From JABIBT01 sp964481835 (GTDB taxonomy: Archaea; Nanobdellota; Nanobdellia; SCGC-AAA011-G17; PNOQ01): a stretch of DNA of 64,000 bases. The notes below the pieces were generated by a model that did no database searches, was not told the DNA's origin, and saw only the letters and a list, made by a program, of their open reading frames with translations. Of this stretch, positions 1 through 10,100 are shown in pieces. The stretch spans positions 1 to 64,000 of the forward strand of contig CAYZTT010000001.1 of the NCBI GenBank assembly GCA_964481835.1, in the 5' to 3' direction. Within the stretch, counting starts at the first letter, position 1. Every line of letters starts with the position of its first letter. Both the position numbers and the translations under genes were made by a program.

Positions 1-1399
1 AGAGTGCTAGTGCTCCAGCCACATGAGGGGCAGACATCGAAGTTCCTGAAATTGCCGTATGCTCATCGTCCATGCACTCAGACTCCTGCCATGCATCTTC
101 CCATTGGGATGCACAAATGCTTACCCCTGGGGCGACTATATCTGGTTTTGGATATGCGTCTGAGCCTGTGACTAGGACGGGACCTTTTGAACTAAATGCG
201 GCTATTGGATAAGAATCGTCGCACCCTCCGAATTCATGCTCGGGTTTGCAAGATGCCCCTACGGTTATTGCTGTTCTTGCAGCACCTGGCGAGCCAATGC
301 TAAAGTATTCATAGTTATTTCCGGCCGAGATTGCAGAAGCTACTCCAATTTCTGTTGCAGCATCTATGGCCTGGGAAGTGGGGTCATCTGGACCGCAATC
401 CTCGCTATAGGTTCCACAGTTTGCTCCAAGGCTCATACTTATAACATCTACGTGATCTGAAAAATCATCATCATTGTTTGGGTCCATTGCTGCCTCTATT
501 CCTTCAACAACACCATCCATTGAACCGGATCCGCTTTCACTTAAAACTTTGAAAGCGTATAGCTTTGCACCGGGAGCCACGCCGATTAGACCTTCTTGGT
601 TTCCGTCCGTACTTGCAGCTATTCCAGCACAGTGAGTTCCGTGACCGTGGTCATCCATGGGGTCGGGATCATCATTTATGAAATCGTATCCTCCTAGAAT
701 TTTGCAATCTGGACCCATACACCCTCCCAAATCTGGGTGGGTATAATCTATTCCCGTGTCTATAACTGCTATTGTAACTCCCTCTCCGGTATAGCCTTCG
801 GACCACATATCATCGGCATTAATCATTCCAGTAGAATCTAGTAAATTTAAATAAACCCTATAATTTGGCCATATCTTTTTTACTTTTGGGTCTCGCTCTA
901 GGTCTTTTATTTGTTCTTTTGTCAAATCCTTAACTACAATTCCATTAAATGCTTTTTTGAATTCTTTCTTGACTTTGATTTCTTTTTCAGAAAGAAGAGA
1001 TTTAACATTAGAATGTTCTAGTTCCAGAATCTCTTTTTGGGGAGATCTTATTGACTTTTCTGTTTTTGCTAGTGGTTCTTCAACCAATTCAATTATGTAC
1101 CCGTCATGGTACCTTAAACTGAAATCATCAATCCTTTCATCAACCCCTGCCACATTGATTTCACCAGATTTCGATTTAGAGAATGTCACTTCTAATCCAT
1201 CTTCATTTCTTATTTTGTAGGCTCCCTCTGTAAGATCTGCTATTATTACTTGGTTTGATTTTGTTGTGGAAATTTCAAATATTTGAGGGCCTGTTGGCTC
1301 TTCTTCGCTAGATAAAGTGGGGCTAAACTGAGTTATTTCACAACTCGAGATAAAAAATACTAAAAAAATTAAAGTTACTATTAAGTGTCCCCTTTTCAT
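1..1399 (-). CDS. Secreted subtilisin-like serine protease (S8), 3' end beyond window
   Basis: Reading the minus strand from ATG 1399 gives an open frame that leaves the window at base 1. It starts with a signal peptide ending in a lipobox-like ISSC (Cys about residue 21), so the product may be a lipoprotein. An inhibitor-I9-like propeptide region follows, then a subtilase catalytic domain. All three catalytic motifs are visible: Asp in VIDTGIDYTHPDLG, His in DDHGHGTHCAG and Ser in GTSMSAPHVAG. The oxyanion-hole Asn lies in SAGNN. The domain is Asp- and Cys-rich, consistent with calcium and disulfide stabilisation outside the cell. The role is probably extracellular proteolysis for peptide scavenging or surface-protein processing (inference). 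Anything C-terminal to the catalytic Ser is not visible. Confidence 0.93.
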   Translation of the reverse strand, partial: MKRGHLIVTLIFLVFFISSCEITQFSPTLSSEEEPTGPQIFEISTTKSNQVIIADLTEGAYKIRNEDGLEVTFSKSKSGEINVAGVDERIDDFSLRYHDGYIIELVEEPLAKTEKSIRSPQKEILELEHSNVKSLLSEKEIKVKKEFKKAFNGIVVKDLTKEQIKDLERDPKVKKIWPNYRVYLNLLDSTGMINADDMWSEGYTGEGVTIAVIDTGIDYTHPDLGGCMGPDCKILGGYDFINDDPDPMDDHGHGTHCAGIAASTDGNQEGLIGVAPGAKLYAFKVLSESGSGSMDGVVEGIEAAMDPNNDDDFSDHVDVISMSLGANCGTYSEDCGPDDPTSQAIDAATEIGVASAISAGNNYEYFSIGSPGAARTAITVGASCKPEHEFGGCDDSYPIAAFSSKGPVLVTGSDAYPKPDIVAPGVSICASQWEDAWQESECMDDEHTAISGTSMSAPHVAGALAL

Positions 1400-1422
1400 G
1401 TAATTTTTTAAGAATTAAGATT

Positions 1423-1944
1423 TTATAAATGTTCTTGTCTATCTTTCTCTCTATCGATAAATTTGTAAACATTCCCATGTGGAGTCCCGTTAAGTAATTT
1501 GTCTAATGCTCTCTTCGCAAGATGAACATCTTCTACGTTTCCAATTATACTAATTGTTTTTCCATAGATAGAAATATGTGTATTGGTCATCCTTTCTAAG
1601 GTGGCTCTTGCCTTCCCCCTGGTTCCAATTACTCTAGATTTTATTCTCTCTTCCTGTTTTTTTGACTTTCCGGAGAAATCGTGAATGCTAATCATTTCTA
1701 GAACGTGATCTTCTTTTAGTAATTTTATTGCAACTTCGGGGTTGAATCCTCGCCCTATTGCTTTTATTATGTTTAGTGTTAAAAAAACCTTAAAATTATC
1801 TTCGCCTTCTATTGAAACATCTCCCTCTTTAGATGAAACGACTATCTTTGTGTTTGTTAGTTTTTGAAGCTTTCTCTTAACTTCGCCTTTTTCCCCTATT
1901 AAAACTGCAATTCTCTCTTTGGGGATTTTTAGTTCTTCTGACAT
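1423..1944 (-). CDS. KH-domain RNA-binding protein, Dim2/Pno1 (Krr1-like) family
   Basis: About 173 residues with two KH modules. The first has the motif LIGEKGEVKRKL (residues ~14-25), and the second has RVIGTRGKARATLERMT (~104-120). This is the architecture of archaeal Dim2/Pno1, which binds the 3' end of pre-16S rRNA during small-subunit maturation and works with aIF1A-type factors. Start chosen at ATG 1944, one base after the aIF1A stop; an in-frame ATG at 1959 would overlap aIF1A. It is the last cistron of the translation block, consistent with co-expression with aIF1A. Confidence 0.85.
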   Translation of the reverse strand: MSEELKIPKERIAVLIGEKGEVKRKLQKLTNTKIVVSSKEGDVSIEGEDNFKVFLTLNIIKAIGRGFNPEVAIKLLKEDHVLEMISIHDFSGKSKKQEERIKSRVIGTRGKARATLERMTNTHISIYGKTISIIGNVEDVHLAKRALDKLLNGTPHGNVYKFIDREKDRQEHL

Positions 1945-1945
1945 T

Positions 1946-2299
1946 TTAGAATTCATCAAACTCGGATATTTGTTTTAAGAACCCTTTTTTCTTAAGCCAC
2001 TCAACTTGTGTCGGATTATACCTATAAAGAACGTCTCCTTTTTTATCTCCTTCAAATTCCCAGGGCTCTACTAGAACTATATTTCCTTCACGCACCCATA
2101 ATCTTTTTTTTAATCTTCCGGGGATTCTACACACCCTAGTGTTCCCGTCTAAACAAGCCACCGATAACCTTGATCCGCCCAACCGTTGCAGCACGGTACC
2201 TATTACTTCTTTATCTTTTGGTGTTCGGACCCTAACAAATTCTGGTTGAGGAGTCACTTGACCTTTCTTCTTTTTCTTCGGTTTTACAGGCTTTTTCAT
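1946..2299 (-). CDS. eif1A: Translation initiation factor aIF1A
   Basis: 117 residues. A lysine-rich N-terminal tail (KPVKPKKKKKG) is followed by the S1-like OB fold of the eIF1A family, with signature stretches GTVLQRLGGSRLSVACLDG and CRIPGRLKKRLWVREG and an acidic C-terminus. It binds the A site of the small subunit and helps start-codon selection. It lies between the NMD3-like gene and the KH gene in a minus-strand operon; the KH start follows its stop by one base. Confidence 0.96.
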   Translation of the reverse strand: MKKPVKPKKKKKGQVTPQPEFVRVRTPKDKEVIGTVLQRLGGSRLSVACLDGNTRVCRIPGRLKKRLWVREGNIVLVEPWEFEGDKKGDVLYRYNPTQVEWLKKKGFLKQISEFDEF

Positions 2300-2343
2300 A
2301 GGTTTAAGAGAAAAAAGTTGTTTTATAAAGCTTTGTATGCCTG

Positions 2344-2646
2344 TCAGTTTATCTTCAAGGAAACCGTTAATTTGTATATTCTTTTCCCAAGTTGCTTGTT
2401 TTCTCCAGTTAGGGATCTTGAGACCTTTGGTTTTATATCATATTTATTTCTAAATAGTTTTCCTAATCTTATTGCGAAATCTGAAGAGTTGATGTATAGG
2501 TCCCACCCTTCTTTTAGTTTATTTTGATCTATAATTTCTACATTTGCTTTTTTTATTTCAGAATTAACAAACTTAAGTAGGCTTTCGTCATTTGGGCGGA
2601 TTTGTATTTTTGCTTCGTAATATCCTTGGGGTATAAATTTTTTCAT
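2344..2646 (-). CDS. Short NMD3-like protein (C-terminal domain only)
   Basis: 100 residues. The pattern GYYEAKIQIRP, then WDLYINSSDFAIRLGKLF and GKRIYKLTVSLKI resembles the C-terminal part of archaeal NMD3 homologues, which act on the large ribosomal subunit. The N-terminal zinc-binding cysteines of full-length NMD3 are absent; the protein has no cysteine. The start codon overlaps the DUF424 stop by 4 bases (ATGA-type). Placement beside DUF424 and aIF2-beta fits the gene order I recall from other archaea. Assignment rests on motif pattern and context. Confidence 0.62.
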   Translation of the reverse strand: MKKFIPQGYYEAKIQIRPNDESLLKFVNSEIKKANVEIIDQNKLKEGWDLYINSSDFAIRLGKLFRNKYDIKPKVSRSLTGENKQLGKRIYKLTVSLKIN

Positions 2647-2933
2647 ATTTCAAATATTTGTGCATGTGGGATTTTTTCAATAAGGATTATGTCCTCTTTT
2701 GTTAACATCTCTAGCTTTAGTGCAGTATTAATTGTGTTTTCCCCAACCAGATTTAGATTTGTTGCTTCTTTCATGATTTCTTCTACTTCTTCTTCTGATT
2801 TCTTCTCACCCTTGTAGAACCTTTCATTTACGTCTAATTGCCTTTCAGAATCAGAAAAAGTCTTCCCAATAAGTGCTTCATCACAGATTGCTGTGACAAC
2901 AGAATCTTTTGATTTATGGGTTTTTACATACAT
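2643..2933 (-). CDS. DUF424 family protein
   Basis: About 96 residues from ATG 2933, one base after the aIF2-beta stop; a longer in-frame start at 2978 would run into aIF2-beta. The opening MYVKTHKSKDSVVTAICDE and the following GKTF segment match the archaeal DUF424 family, which is repeatedly found beside aIF2-beta and NMD3 and is presumed to act in translation, without an established activity. It overlaps the downstream NMD3-like gene by 4 bases, suggesting translational coupling. Confidence 0.78.
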   Translation of the reverse strand: MYVKTHKSKDSVVTAICDEALIGKTFSDSERQLDVNERFYKGEKKSEEEVEEIMKEATNLNLVGENTINTALKLEMLTKEDIILIEKIPHAQIFEI

Positions 2934-2934
2934 T

Positions 2935-3342
2935 TTATATCTTGGCGGTAATCGGATATTTTGCTCCGCATGCAGCACACTTCAGAGTTAGTATTCTCCC
3001 TTCTTTTACAAAATGTGTGTCTGGTTTCCCGCAAGTTTTACAGATTACGAACTCGCTTGCATATTTTCCAATTTTTTCGTTGATTAATTTTGAACTTAAC
3101 TTTCTTCCCATTACAAATCTTGGTCCATCCAAACTTCCAGGGGACGCAAGTTCTTTCAGTAGATATTTTATTAGGTGGCTTGGCTCCCGATGCAGTATTG
3201 AAGCGATTTGTAAAAAATTAGTTAGGATTGTCTTAGATCCTTCTACATGTCCCTTGACTTTGGGAATTTCGAATCTTTCCCCGGATGTTGTTTTCTTGGG
3301 GATTTTTGACTCTGCTCTTTCCAATAATTTTTCGTAATCCAT
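2935..3342 (-). CDS. eif2b: Translation initiation factor aIF2 beta subunit
   Basis: 135 residues from ATG 3342; the longer TTG start at 3351 overlaps the RPA-like gene. The central eIF2-beta/eIF5 fold includes HREPSHLIKYLLKELA, and the C-terminal C4 zinc ribbon reads CKTCGKPDTHFVKEGR...CAACGAKY. It is the beta subunit of the aIF2 heterotrimer that delivers initiator tRNA to the ribosome. The gene starts one base after the RPA-like stop and ends one base before the DUF424 ATG, so the three are very tightly coupled. Confidence 0.95.
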   Translation of the reverse strand: MDYEKLLERAESKIPKKTTSGERFEIPKVKGHVEGSKTILTNFLQIASILHREPSHLIKYLLKELASPGSLDGPRFVMGRKLSSKLINEKIGKYASEFVICKTCGKPDTHFVKEGRILTLKCAACGAKYPITAKI

Positions 3343-3343
3343 C

Positions 3344-4054
3344 TTATTCAATTATTTTTAGCTTTCCTGCCTTGATTTCGAAGATTTCGCCTTCCTTTAA
3401 TAACTCTTGCATTATTGAATTTGCTTCATCTTCAGGGATTTTTGAGGCTTCGATTACTTCTACTATATCTGCCCCCTCGTTTTTATCAAGAGATTCGATT
3501 GTATTTAAGATTTTTTGTCTGTCGTTTTCAGTCGTTTTCTCTGAGGAAACTGTTTCTTCTTGTATTGTAATTGTTTGCTCTTTTTTTGGCTCTTCTCTTG
3601 GTGTTTCTTTAACTGCAGGTTTTATTTCTGGAGTTGAAGCGGCCCTGCTGCCATAAATTACTTCTAACTCCTTCTTTCTTAGATCTAGCCATTCTGATTT
3701 GTCTAGCGGCTTTATTATCTCGGGAGTTAAGTATAATTGAGAGTTGTATTCCCTAACTCTTCCGATAAATAGTACTGTGTCTCCGATATCAACACTTTCT
3801 ACTGTTGCTACGTCTTCTCTCCATGCCTTTATTTGTACATCTGCCGAAGAATCGTCTATCGTAAGGGTTGCGTATGATTTATCTTCAGCCATGTATTTCA
3901 TAACAACTGTAGCGACAACATTTACTCTTGAGACTCGTTTATTATCTACTAGAATATAACTTGGAGACCATTCTCCTTCTTCCTTCTGTATCTGCTTGTT
4001 TAACAAGTCAGAAATCCATACCTTATATGCCGTTTGTCTTAATTGTTGGTCCAT
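3344..4054 (-). CDS. RPA32-like OB-fold single-stranded DNA-binding protein
   Basis: 236 residues. After an N-terminal segment with WSPSYILVD, residues ~40-120 form one OB fold (VNVVATVVMKYMAEDKSYATLTIDDSSADVQIKAW...GDTVLFIGRVREYNSQLYLTPE). An acidic Pro/Glu/Thr linker follows (~145-185), then a C-terminal winged-helix-like segment (DEANSIMQELLKEGEIFEIKAGKLKIIE). This matches the RPA2/RPA32 layout, where the winged helix recruits partners. The gene sits directly downstream of MCM, which fits a role at replication forks. Confidence 0.85.
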   Translation of the reverse strand: MDQQLRQTAYKVWISDLLNKQIQKEEGEWSPSYILVDNKRVSRVNVVATVVMKYMAEDKSYATLTIDDSSADVQIKAWREDVATVESVDIGDTVLFIGRVREYNSQLYLTPEIIKPLDKSEWLDLRKKELEVIYGSRAASTPEIKPAVKETPREEPKKEQTITIQEETVSSEKTTENDRQKILNTIESLDKNEGADIVEVIEASKIPEDEANSIMQELLKEGEIFEIKAGKLKIIE

Positions 4055-4060
4055 TTTTCA

Positions 4061-6088
4061 CTATATTTTTTGTATAAATCCCTTTTTTGGTTCAAAGATA
4101 TCCCCCGACCTTTTTAACTTTTCCATTATTTCGTATAACTCATCTTCAGAAATTCCTTTTTCTGTTGCTTCAATGGTTATATCTTCAAATGGAATTGATT
4201 TTGAGCCTGTTTTTTCTTCTAATTTGGAAATTATTTCTTTTACAGACATGAATTTTCCTCTTTGTGATGCAGATATGCCCGTTGATATTCTATCTATATC
4301 TATTTGTCCAGTTTCTTTATCGAAACCTACTTTCATTAAACAATAATGGACCAGATTTATTGCTAGTTTTGCATCTTTCTTCTGAACTTTCTCAGATAAC
4401 CTTACCTTTGCAGATGCTTCCGACAATCTTATTAGTGCCTCTAGTTGTCTTGCGGAAATCGGGATTGGTTTTACCTCATCTTCTGAAGCATGGCCGGAGT
4501 TTCTTAAGTCAACATAGTAATTTCGTATCTCATCTATTGCCTCTTTCATTAGTTTTGGCCTTATCTTTTGTTTTGCATAAGAGATATATTTTCGGAATAG
4601 TTCTGTATCTATTTCTGTTGTTATTGTTTCAGGATTATCATATGCTGTTAAGACATGGTCTGCGATTTTTGTATCTGTATCCTTGTTGGGTAAATCTCTG
4701 ACGGGGAATATTAAATCGAATCTGTTTATCAGCGAAGGAGGTAAATCAATTTGGCCTGCGATAGGTGTGAATGGATCAAATCTTCCCATTTTTGGATTTG
4801 CTGCAGAAAGTACTGTTGTTTCTGCTCTTAAAGTAGCCTGTATATTTGCTTTAGAAATTGTTACGGTTTGTTGCTCCAGTGCCTCATGAAGGGCAGACCT
4901 GTCTTCGTGACTCATCTTATCCAATTCATCTATTGCACAGACTCCCCCATTTGCTAGGACCATTGCCCCTGCCTCTAGTGCCCATCCTTTTAGGAACTCA
5001 TCCTTTACTACCGAAGCAGTTAACCCTGCTCCCGAGGAACCTTTTCCAGAAACAAATCTTCCTTTTGGGGCAACCTGAGATATAAACTTAATTAATTGAG
5101 ATTTTCCTGCTCCGGGATCTCCGACAAGAAGTATATGGACATCTCCCCTTCTAATAACTCCATCTTTCATGACTTTTCTTGTTCCTCCAAGTAATTGCAA
5201 TAGAAGGGATGCCTTGATTTCCTTGTAACCATAAATAGATGGGGCGATCGTTGAAACTAACTTTGGAAGTATTTTGGGATCTTTTGAAAGTTTGATTATT
5301 TTTTCTTCATCTTCTTTAGTAATATCTATGTCTTCGAATGTTTCTTGTACCGGCTCAATATAATTTGCTTCTAGCGCGAGATCGTACATTCTAGATTGTG
5401 CTCCTGTTTTTAGGAAGACCGGTATCTCTTTTACTACACCAATTACTCTAACTTTTGCACCAGGGGTAGTTTTCTTTTCCATCCTTGGCTCTACTAAGTC
5501 TTCTTTTAAGAAAACAGATAATCGTTTTGGTTGGGAGCCTCCTTCTAATCCTTCTGGAGCTTCCTCAAGAATTATTCTTTGTGCATCTACCAAATCTTTA
5601 GAGATTAATTTAAAGTGTCCTTTTCTTCCACATGAACATCTAGTTGGTTCTTTAAAGGATTGTTCTAGTTGCAATATGGATAGCATATTTCCACAAGAAG
5701 GGCATTCAAATTTTGCAGATACTACCTGAGGCCTTACGTCGGAAGCTTGTCTAACTATTCCCTCAACTACCATTAAGTTTTCTAGATTGGCACTCCTTAT
5801 GTTCCTTATTTCAATTTTTTGAGTGCTTGGAAGATTGTTGAATCGAATTCTAATGTTCTTGCCAGTAGAAATCTCAATCTGATCAAGGGCCATTTCAAAG
5901 TTTTGTACCACTTCAATAGTCTCATTTAGTAGCTGCTCGGCTATTTCCACTTCATATTTCGCCAATTCTTTAAAATCTATTACTAAAGATTGGCCTCCAA
6001 GTCGAATTAGATCATTTAGATCCTCTTGGTAGATTGTCTCTATGAAATCTTTAATTTTCTCTATCTGTGTAAATACATCTTCTGCCAT
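4061..6088 (-). CDS. mcm: Replicative helicase MCM
   Basis: 675 residues, full length for an archaeal MCM and without an intein. The N-terminal domain carries a zinc site at ~C129/C132 and C151/C153. The AAA+ core has Walker A GDPGAGKS at ~323-330, Walker B CAIDELDKM at ~384-392 and the arginine-finger segment LINRFDLIF. A C-terminal winged helix ends the protein. It forms the hexameric 3'-5' helicase that unwinds DNA for replication. It heads the run of RPA-like, aIF2-beta, DUF424 and following genes; only 6 bases separate its stop from the RPA-like ATG. Confidence 0.98.
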   Translation of the reverse strand: MAEDVFTQIEKIKDFIETIYQEDLNDLIRLGGQSLVIDFKELAKYEVEIAEQLLNETIEVVQNFEMALDQIEISTGKNIRIRFNNLPSTQKIEIRNIRSANLENLMVVEGIVRQASDVRPQVVSAKFECPSCGNMLSILQLEQSFKEPTRCSCGRKGHFKLISKDLVDAQRIILEEAPEGLEGGSQPKRLSVFLKEDLVEPRMEKKTTPGAKVRVIGVVKEIPVFLKTGAQSRMYDLALEANYIEPVQETFEDIDITKEDEEKIIKLSKDPKILPKLVSTIAPSIYGYKEIKASLLLQLLGGTRKVMKDGVIRRGDVHILLVGDPGAGKSQLIKFISQVAPKGRFVSGKGSSGAGLTASVVKDEFLKGWALEAGAMVLANGGVCAIDELDKMSHEDRSALHEALEQQTVTISKANIQATLRAETTVLSAANPKMGRFDPFTPIAGQIDLPPSLINRFDLIFPVRDLPNKDTDTKIADHVLTAYDNPETITTEIDTELFRKYISYAKQKIRPKLMKEAIDEIRNYYVDLRNSGHASEDEVKPIPISARQLEALIRLSEASAKVRLSEKVQKKDAKLAINLVHYCLMKVGFDKETGQIDIDRISTGISASQRGKFMSVKEIISKLEEKTGSKSIPFEDITIEATEKGISEDELYEIMEKLKRSGDIFEPKKGFIQKI

Positions 6089-6119
6089 GTTCTAAAAAAT
6101 GTAAAAAAGGAAAGTAAGG

Positions 6120-6668
6120 TTATTTTTTAAACTTTTTTAGGTTAGAAACTAGTAATAGAACTGCTTCTTTTAGTTTAGATTCTGCCTTAGTTCCTGTACA
6201 AACAATCTTCCCATTACTGAATAGTAAGAATGTTGCTCTGGTCCCTGGCAGCTTATAGACTAGCCCGGGAAACTGTTCTGGCTCATATTCTGCATTCTCG
6301 AGCTTTAGGGCCAGTTCGTTTAGGTTTAGGTCCATATTGATATCTCCGGATCCAACCATGTTCTGGACAGTGATTTTTGGTGTTATTGTGACTTTTACAC
6401 CGATTTTTGCTACTGCCTTTATAATTTGGTTAATAGACTCCCTTACTTTTGCCATAGACCTTGCGCCAGTACACACTATCTTGCCTGAACTGAATATTAA
6501 TGCCGATGTCTTAGGTTCTCTAATTCTCATGACCAACCCAGGAAATTGCTCTGGATTATATTCCGTGTTTGGAAGTGTTTCAGCTAGTTTTACTAGGTGA
6601 ACATCCTTTTCAAGAGAAGTTGAACATACGATATTTACTATCTTTATGGTTGCTTTTTGTTTTACCAT
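6120..6668 (-). CDS. tbp: TATA-box binding protein (TBP)
   Basis: 182 residues from ATG 6668, chosen because a GGGGGT Shine-Dalgarno lies 8 bases upstream; an in-frame start 5 codons earlier lies before that site. Two direct repeats form the saddle: YNPEQFPGLVMRI with FSSGKIVCTGARS, and YEPEQFPGLVYKL with FSNGKIVCTGTKA. It is the general transcription factor recognising the TATA boxes seen before many genes here. A TTTAAATA-like box lies about 45-55 bases upstream. The gene may be the promoter-proximal member of the MCM operon (31-base gap). Confidence 0.98.
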   Translation of the reverse strand: MVKQKATIKIVNIVCSTSLEKDVHLVKLAETLPNTEYNPEQFPGLVMRIREPKTSALIFSSGKIVCTGARSMAKVRESINQIIKAVAKIGVKVTITPKITVQNMVGSGDINMDLNLNELALKLENAEYEPEQFPGLVYKLPGTRATFLLFSNGKIVCTGTKAESKLKEAVLLLVSNLKKFKK

Positions 6669-6810
6669 TATTGTGACCCCCAATGTTTCATTTATAAATG
6701 GATGTATAGAAAAATATTTAAAAGGATATGTAAATGTTTGTGTTAATCGTTTGGTGGTTATCTTCTTAAAATTTAGAAAGATTTAAAAGGTTTTTAACCA
6801 AAATAGGGTT

Positions 6811-7131
6811 ATGGCAAAGAAGAAGAACCAGGATTCAAAAACATATGCCTTTATCGCAACTTTCCTTAGTATAATTGGTTTCATTATTGCCTTGCTTGCT
6901 TGGAAAGACGATAAATATGTTATGCATTATGCCAAACAAAGTCTAGTCATCTTCATAATTGGGATTATTGCGGGAATGGTGTTTATTATTCCTATACTTG
7001 GATGGGTAGCAGGAGCCGTTTTGTATGTTGCGTATGTAATCTTTTGGTTCATGAGTTGGATAAATGCATTATCTGGGGAAATGAAAGATATAAAGATTGT
7101 AAGTGATTTTACAAAAAAAATTGATTTATAA
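6811..7131 (+). CDS. Small multi-pass membrane protein, DUF4870/Tic20-like
   Basis: 106 residues. A charged N-terminus is followed by three hydrophobic helices (~12-29, 43-62, 65-85). The pattern YVMHYAKQSLVIFIIG followed by a helix with IPILGW is typical of DUF4870/Tic20-like small membrane proteins of unknown function. A TATA-like TTTAAAAGG lies ~25 bp before ATG 6811, suggesting a leaderless transcript. Its last 6 bases overlap the convergent IleRS gene. Confidence 0.7.
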   Translation: MAKKKNQDSKTYAFIATFLSIIGFIIALLAWKDDKYVMHYAKQSLVIFIIGIIAGMVFIIPILGWVAGAVLYVAYVIFWFMSWINALSGEMKDIKIVSDFTKKIDL

Positions 7132-10100
7132 TTTCACAAAAGAAATTTTGAATTGATGTCCCTTTATCTTAAATTCATCTTTATTTTCATACTTCATGTC
7201 TTTAAATTCTATTATGGAGGCACCAACTTTTTCTTTGATATATTCTTTGAATTTTTCTAAATTATACTTTGAAGCTATGGATAGGTTTATCTGATCTTTC
7301 TTCTTGAGTCCTTTTGCCTTCCTTAAGTCTTGAATTCTCCTTATTGCTTCCCTAGCAAACCCTTCTTGCTCAAGTTTTTCGGTGACTTCTAGATCAAGTA
7401 TTACTTTTCCATTCTTGAATTCTGAAGCGGCCAATCCTTCTGGCATGATCTCTTCTATAAAGAAGTGATTTCTTTTTAGTAAAAATTCCCCTACCTGGAC
7501 TTCCCTTTTTTCATAGAACTCTCCTAGGTGTTCTTGGGTTAGTTTTTCATAAATTAATGGTGCATCCGTTTTGAAATCCTTTCCTATTTGGGATTTATTC
7601 GGAGAAACATTTACGGATTCAAATTTAAAAGTTTCTTCGTGTCTTATTGCTTTAACATTTAACTTGGACTTTAGTAAATCTTCAAAATTATCTAATGTTG
7701 CTTTAACATCCTTATTGGAAGAGATTATCTGGAGCTCCTTTATGGGCCACCTTACCCCTTTCTTTGCTTTTTCTCTTGCGGCCAAACCTGCCTGGGTTAT
7801 GTCTTGGGCCATTGCTAGTTGCTTTTCTAGATCTTCATCTATAAGTTTTGGATCGTACTTTGGCCAATCTTCTAAAGAAACAGATTCGTTCTCTAAATCA
7901 AATGGGAGTTTTAGGTTTTGATAAATTTTTTCGGATATGAATGGAGATACTGTTGAAAGCATTTTTATTGTTTCTAATAGGACTTTGTATATCGTGGAAG
8001 CCACTAATTGGGGTTTTTCTGATATCTTTTCCCTTGTGGATTGAATGTACTCTCTAGATAGGGCAATTATCAAGGATTCCAGTTCTTTTGGAACTTTATC
8101 TATAAGATAAAACTCATACATCTCTGTAACGTTTTTTATTGTCTTGTTTAATTTGGATAGGATATATTTTTCTTCTAAATCTAATTCCTCTGGCATTTTT
8201 GTGGGATTAATAGCTAGTGATGAACAATAATTCAGTAAGTACTCATGAACATTCCAAAATATTGTTAAAACTTTAAGCTTATTTTTTAGTTCGTCCCATG
8301 CAAAATTTACATCTTGCCCAGCATTGGTTTGAAACATATATAGCCTAAATGAATCCGCCCCTGCCTCATTAATTACCTGTTCTGGAGAGATAACATTTCC
8401 CAATGATTTTGACATTTTAACGCCATCTATATCATTTATCATCCCATGGGAGTATATATTTTTGAATGGTGCTTGGTCAAAGGCTAAAACTGTAGAGACC
8501 ATTAATAAATTAAACCATCCCCTTACTTGATCTCTCCCCTCCAATACAAAATCTGGTGGAAAGTATTTTTCCAAGTAATCCTTTCTCTTAGGATAATGGA
8601 GGCATGCCCAAGGTCCAACACCTGCATCAATCCAGACGTCTAGTACATCTGGTAGTCTATTCATTTCCCCTCCACATTTACACCTTAGTTTTATTTTATC
8701 TATCCATGGACGATGGAGATTCTCTGGCTCTTCTCCTGCCTCCCTAATTAGTTCCGCTTTTGATCCAATCACTTTATATTCCGGACATTTAGAACATTTC
8801 CAGAGCGGTATCGGGGTCCCCCAATATCTCTGTCGTGTGATGGAGTTATCTCTTAATTCTTTTAACCATTCTGAATAGGAATTATTAATTGATTCTGGAA
8901 CCCAGTGTGCTTTTTTATTGAATTCACTCATTCTCTCCTTTAAATCTTCAACTTTGAAGAACCATTGCTTTGTTGTTTTGAATATAACTGGTTTTGAGCA
9001 CCGCTCGTGATGGGCATATTCATGTTCTACATTCATAGATCCGACTAATGCCCCACACTCTTCCAATTTAGAACTAAATTTATTGTCATCCGACTTTGCC
9101 TTAAGCCCAGAAAGATCCCCCATTCCATCTGGGAAAACACCTTTCTCATTTATATTGTTATAAGGAGGGATATTATTTTCACGCCCAACTTCATAATCTT
9201 CTGGACCACAGCCAGGCGCGCAATGTACTAACCCAGTTCCCGCATCAAGATTCACATATTCTTTTGAGAGCACTATAGTGTGTATCTTTGGATGTTTTAA
9301 CTTTAATTTTGTATAATCTTGAATTTCATTTCCCCAAGGATGTTCATATTTTAATCCTTTTAATTCTGACCCCTTAAACTCATCTAAAATAACATAATCC
9401 TTTCCTAGTTCTTTCATAACTTTATCAACTAAATCCCTTGCAAGAATCCAGGTCTCTCCCTCAACTTGAACTTCTGCATAATCCACTTCAGGATTGACCA
9501 TAACTGCTAAGTTGAATGCAATTGTCCAGGGAGTAGTTGTCCATATGATCAGGTGTTTGTTCTCTTCGTTTCTTATCTTAAACTTTACAAAAATGGATTT
9601 ATCCACAAGGGTCTTATAGTGGCATTCATGCTTGGCCAGGGCAGTTTCACATTCTGCACACCATGACATTGTTTTTTCCCCTTCATACAACCGCTTCTTT
9701 TCTTCAACTTTTTTTATTAGGAACCATATAGAGTCTATCCAATCTTCTGATATGGGCATATATGCATCTCCGTAATCCATCCAAATCCCCAGTTTAAACA
9801 GGTCTTGGCTCATTTGCTTGGCATGCCCTTCCGAAAAATCCATACATTCTTGGATAAACTTGCCAACTCCAAATTTTTCAATATCCTCTTTAGAATTTAA
9901 TCCTAATTTCTCTTGTACTTTTGAGGAGGTGGGGATCCCGTGCATATCATACCCTGCTCTGTCCCATACATCAAGCCCCCTCATTCTTTTGAATCTGAGT
10001 ACTGCATCCTTCATCGAATTGTTCCATGCTTGGCCAATATGGATTCTCCCAGAGGTATAGGGAGGCCCCTGCAGAAAATAGAATGGCTTTTTCCCCTTGC

